Origin: Hybos culiciformis
Lineage: Eukaryota; Arthropoda; Insecta; Diptera; Hybotidae
Assembly (NCBI GenBank): GCA_964007475.1
Contig: OZ023274.1
Coordinates: 84,959,936 to 85,023,935, forward strand
Reading direction: 5' to 3'
Length of the DNA: 64,000 nt
Below the pieces are notes generated by a model. The model did not search any database. It was given only the letters and a program-made list of their open reading frames with translations, and was not told the origin of the DNA. Shown piece by piece: positions 61,259-64,000 of this stretch. Both the position numbers and the translations under genes were made by a program. Every line of letters begins with the position of its first letter. The first letter of the stretch is position 1.

Positions 61259-61986
61259 TATAAAATTTTTCGGAAAGTTTTTACCTTATTCATTCCATGA
61301 AATTTTAAGTAATAATTTTATAAATTTTTTTTTGTTTATTAAAAAAAAAAAAAAAATTTTAATTTAAAAAAATATGATTTCTTTAAATGATGACAAATCG
61401 CAAGTAAATAATAAAAAACATTAAATTAATTGTTAATAAAATTTACATTCCGTGAACGTGTTCGCCATTATATTTTTTAATTGTTTATAATGTTTAATTT
61501 TTTTTTTGTAAAAAAATGTATTCAATAAAAATTTATTTAAAAAAGTTTCATCATTAATATAATGATAAATCTGAACTTATATAGTTACACTTACACCAAT
61601 TTAAGGAACGCCTCAGATATTAATATTTGTGCTAAACTACTACTATAATAAATTATTCAAAATGGAGAGTATTTATATTATATACAATATGTAAATGAAC
61701 TTCTAAAATATTATAATTGTTTCAGTTAGAGAATTTAATCAAATGCAACTTTATTCTTATTACAATATACTATATATAAAAGATCTAAAGAACTCCGCAC
61801 ACTAACTAGTCTATGTAGGATAAAGAAAATAAAAGAAAAATTTAAAAAGTATATGAAAATTAAGAGAAAAATCTATAATAATAAAATACTTGAAGAACAT
61901 GCTTTAAAACTAATTTACTGCTCAATGGATTTCAAAATAAGCGCAAACTCGTCCACTTATACTTTGACTAATGGATGAGATTTGGG

Positions 61987-62295
61987 GTCAAAATAGGGGG
62001 GATCTAAAACGACATAAGGCCAATTGACCTTATGTCGGTTTGCAAAAAATATTTAAAGTGACATAAAGTAAATTGACTTTAAGTCACTTTTAAAAACGAC
62101 ATGAAGTCAATTGACTTTATGTCTTCTTCTAAAATGTGACATAAAATCAAGATCTACAGTTACATAAAGTCAATTGACCTTATGTCACATTTTAGAAAAA
62201 GACATAAAATCAATTGACTTTATGTCATTTTGAAAGCGACTTAAAGTCAATTGACTTTATGTCACTTGACGTTAAGGCACCCCCCCGTCAAAATA
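61987..62295. repeat. 9-bp target-site duplication of the Foldback-like element
   Basis: GTCAAAATA occurs at 61987-61995 and again at 62287-62295, exactly bounding the G6...C7 ends of the element between. A perfect 9-bp duplication is the hallmark length for MULE and Foldback insertion. Confidence 0.85.
61996..62286. mobile_element. Foldback/MULE-like element of seven 26-bp palindromes
   Basis: A 291-bp element beginning GGGGGGATCT and ending GCACCCCCCC. It is filled by units starting at 62011, 62060, 62098, 62138, 62161, 62201 and 62238. Each is a palindrome around CAATTG with half-site GACATAAAGTCAA, except the fourth, which is degenerate. Larger symmetry exists too: TTCTAAAATGTGACATAA on the left of the middle faces its complement on the right. 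Foldback elements of Drosophila (MULE-related) have long inverted repeats built of subrepeats and 9-bp duplications, as here. There is no coding capacity. It lies in Fusilli intron 2. Confidence 0.85.
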
Positions 62296-63053
62296 ATTTC
62301 TTATAAAATTTATATATTTTACATTTTTTCAAAAGTTTTGTTTGATTCCGATGAACATTTGTTGGTTAAATAGATGTCGATTAGAAGAATTTAAATAAAA
62401 TAGTTATACTTCGATTTTTATATTTCGACTTTTTTTTTGCGATCGAATGCTTTATAAAATTTGGTCCAAATCGAGTCAATATTTGTTCATACGAAACTTT
62501 TATAACAACACTTAATCCTATATTTAATTTCCATTTTATTACATTCAATTTTCTGTCTGCATATAATAATATCATATATTTGAAAGTTTATTTATATAAT
62601 AAGAATATTATGGAATTTATAAGTAATCTAATTATGTTATTATTTTTTTAATCAATTAATAAATTGGCACATTATCTTTAATAAAAAAAATTATTTAAAA
62701 TATTTTTCATAAATATTTTAATGCGGTTGGCAGGCTGCAATTAAATTATTATTATTTCTTTTTCGCAATTATTAAAAAAATATAAAATAATAATAAAAAT
62801 AAAAAAAAATTTAATATAATAATAATAAAAAATAAAATATGAATGTAAATATAATAATTTTTATAGATATCAACAGTTGATAACAAAAATAACATCAAAT
62901 TATTTTCTTTGGTATATCTTATCGCAAAAATAAAAAAAAAATTATATCTTAAATCCAAAAAAAAAAAAATAATAATAATAAATTTTTTTATTTATTTGAT
63001 TAATTCAATTGTACATGGCTAGTTATATAGTTATTCAAGTTTTTAAAAACTGC
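62296..63053 (+). other. fus: AT-rich intron segment
   Basis: Lies between the Foldback-like element and E3. It contains (AAT)n/(AAAAT)n-rich stretches near 62760-62850 and 62930-62985. Nothing else was recognised. Confidence 0.5.
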
Positions 63054-63521
63054 TACACTGAGAAAAAAAACCATAGTAAAATTATACAAGTTGGTAAAAA
63101 AAATTGTACTAAATTCCAAAATCATAGTTTTTTTTATACAAGTAATTGGTAATATTATACATTGTTTTAAAATGAAATCTTCGATAAATCATCAAAAAAA
63201 AATAGATGATTTATACAAGTGAAGCAACTGTTAAATTATCCAAATGCTTGTATAAATTACTAAAACAATGTATAAAGGTTGTATGAAAATTTCGACAAAT
63301 CATCTAAAAAAATAGTTGATTTATACAAGCGGAGCATTTGTTAAATTATCCAAATGCTTGTATAAATTACCAAAACAATGTATAAAGTTTGTTTGAAAAC
63401 TTCGACAAATCATCTAAAAATTTATACAAGTGGTTGTATAAATTACTTAAACAAATGTATAAAGTTTTAATAGATAGCGAATTTATATTTTCTATTTAAT
63501 ACATTGTTGTATATTACTGGC

Positions 63522-63609
63522 ATAGCTCAGTGGAAGACTACATAACATTGAACAAAGCGGTTAAACAACGTCTCGTTGTGATAGAACTTAGATGGTTGAC
63601 CGTTCAAAT
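63522..63609 (+). other. Diverged tRNA-like Pol III module in E3
   Basis: The A box TAGCTCAGTGGAAGAC (63523-63538) is clear and is preceded by GGCA as an A-box lead. The anticodon region is altered and longer than in E1/E2. The B-box-like GGTTGACCGTTCAAAT (63594-63609) has an insertion, so Pol III function is doubtful. The module again leads directly into an A-rich tract. Confidence 0.5.
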
Positions 63610-63726
63610 AAAAAAAAAAAATATAAAAACAAAAAAAGGTAAAAAAAAAAACAAAAAAAAAAACAAAAAAAACAAAAAAAAACAAAAAAAAAACAAAAAC
63701 AAACAAAAAAAAAAACAAAAAAAAAT
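63606..63726 (+). repeat. (A)nC microsatellite tract in E3 core
   Basis: About 120 bp of A runs broken by single C, G or T bases, mostly AAAAAC repeats. It occupies the same place after the tRNA-like module as the A-rich tracts of E1 and E2, so it is the element's internal tail and not an independent microsatellite. Confidence 0.85.
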
Positions 63727-64000
63727 ATTTGAGATGTTTTTGCCGATGATCCATGCATTTGAGAGGTTTTTATACTTTGTTATTTTGTACAGTCCGATTA
63801 TCTAAAAGATTACACATGGCCATGTATGAATTACCTAAACCACTTCGATAAATTAACATATTAAAAAGTATATTTTTATACAAAAAACTAAGTTGATTTA
63901 ACAAAGCTTAACTTTGTTAAAACAACTAAATTAACTTAGTTATTTTATACAAGAACTTGGTAGGCTGAAAACTGCCGAACCCTTGTGTATTTTATACTAG

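Larger units (their letters stand above)
63054..64000. mobile_element. TIR element with tRNA-like core, copy E3 (cut by window edge)
   Basis: The left end TACACTGAGAAAAA matches E1/E2 ends. The left arm is a tandem repeat of about 110 bp (copies from about 63177, 63288 and a truncated one from 63398), whose units contain TTATACAAG and its complement CTTGTATAA, so each folds on itself. Then come ATTTATATTTTCTATTTAAT (as in E2), a tRNA-like module (from 63522), an A/C tract (63606-63726), and TATTTGAGATGTTTTTGCCG with GAGAGGTTTTTAT (as in E1). The right arm has another inverted pair near 63885-63945 (AACTAAGTT / AACTTAGTT). The right terminus should lie beyond 64000. Confidence 0.7.

Noticed and set aside
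61996..62286. CRISPR-like array
   Set aside because: Regular palindromic repeats, but the spacers are short, uneven and similar to each other, the genome is eukaryotic, and a 9-bp target duplication bounds the array.
63527..63805. Open frames rich in Lys or Phe at the right end
   Set aside because: They translate the (A)nC tract of element E3.

Overview
This is an animal, almost certainly insect, nuclear window. It is very AT-rich (by eye about four fifths A+T), dense in homopolymer runs, and has GT-AG spliced exons, tRNA-derived SINEs and several DNA-transposon families. No prokaryotic, viral or CRISPR features were seen. Most open frames of 60-110 codons sit in low-complexity AT-rich DNA and are not annotated as genes.

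Only two protein-coding genes are well supported. At 1923-5120 (+) is an intact, intronless reading frame: a divergent hexokinase of about 457 residues fused to a roughly 600-residue charged, repetitive tail. The sugar-binding residues are kept, but all three nucleotide-phosphate loops are altered. At 34571-34699 and 58514-58825 (+) are the first two coding exons of an ESRP/Fusilli-type splicing regulator (N-terminal DnaQ-like domain), separated by a 23.8-kb intron. Its RRM exons lie beyond the right edge, so everything from 34.7 kb to the end is intron of this gene apart from exon 2.

The rest is mobile-element territory. From left to right: a decayed reading frame (141-596); a hAT-end relic (about 1.6 kb); a mariner-type transposase relic next to a tRNA-SINE (7.9-8.2 kb); a hAT element with a perfect 8-bp target duplication carrying a nested Helitron-like insertion (9.8-10.9 kb); a 38-bp-TIR MITE with a 26-bp palindrome (11.7-12.1 kb); a hAT transposase fossil (12.5-12.9 kb); an 84-bp palindrome beside a second SINE copy (20.0-20.4 kb); a pogo/Tigger-like MITE (25.0-25.4 kb); a tandem duplication (26.4 kb); and two oppositely oriented 21-bp arrays (32.8-33.1 kb).

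The most unusual material lies in the Fusilli introns. Three elements (39961-40720, 60490-61258, 63054 to the right edge) share a terminal motif TACAC[A/T]GAGAAAA (or a close variant) next to a TA dinucleotide, and a central tRNA-like module followed by an A-rich tract. Their arms are unrelated, and each is built from its own word repeated in both orientations. They look like one family that moves as DNA but carries a SINE-like Pol III core. Between two of them is a 291-bp Foldback-like element (61996-62286) made of seven 26-bp palindromic units and flanked by a perfect 9-bp target duplication.
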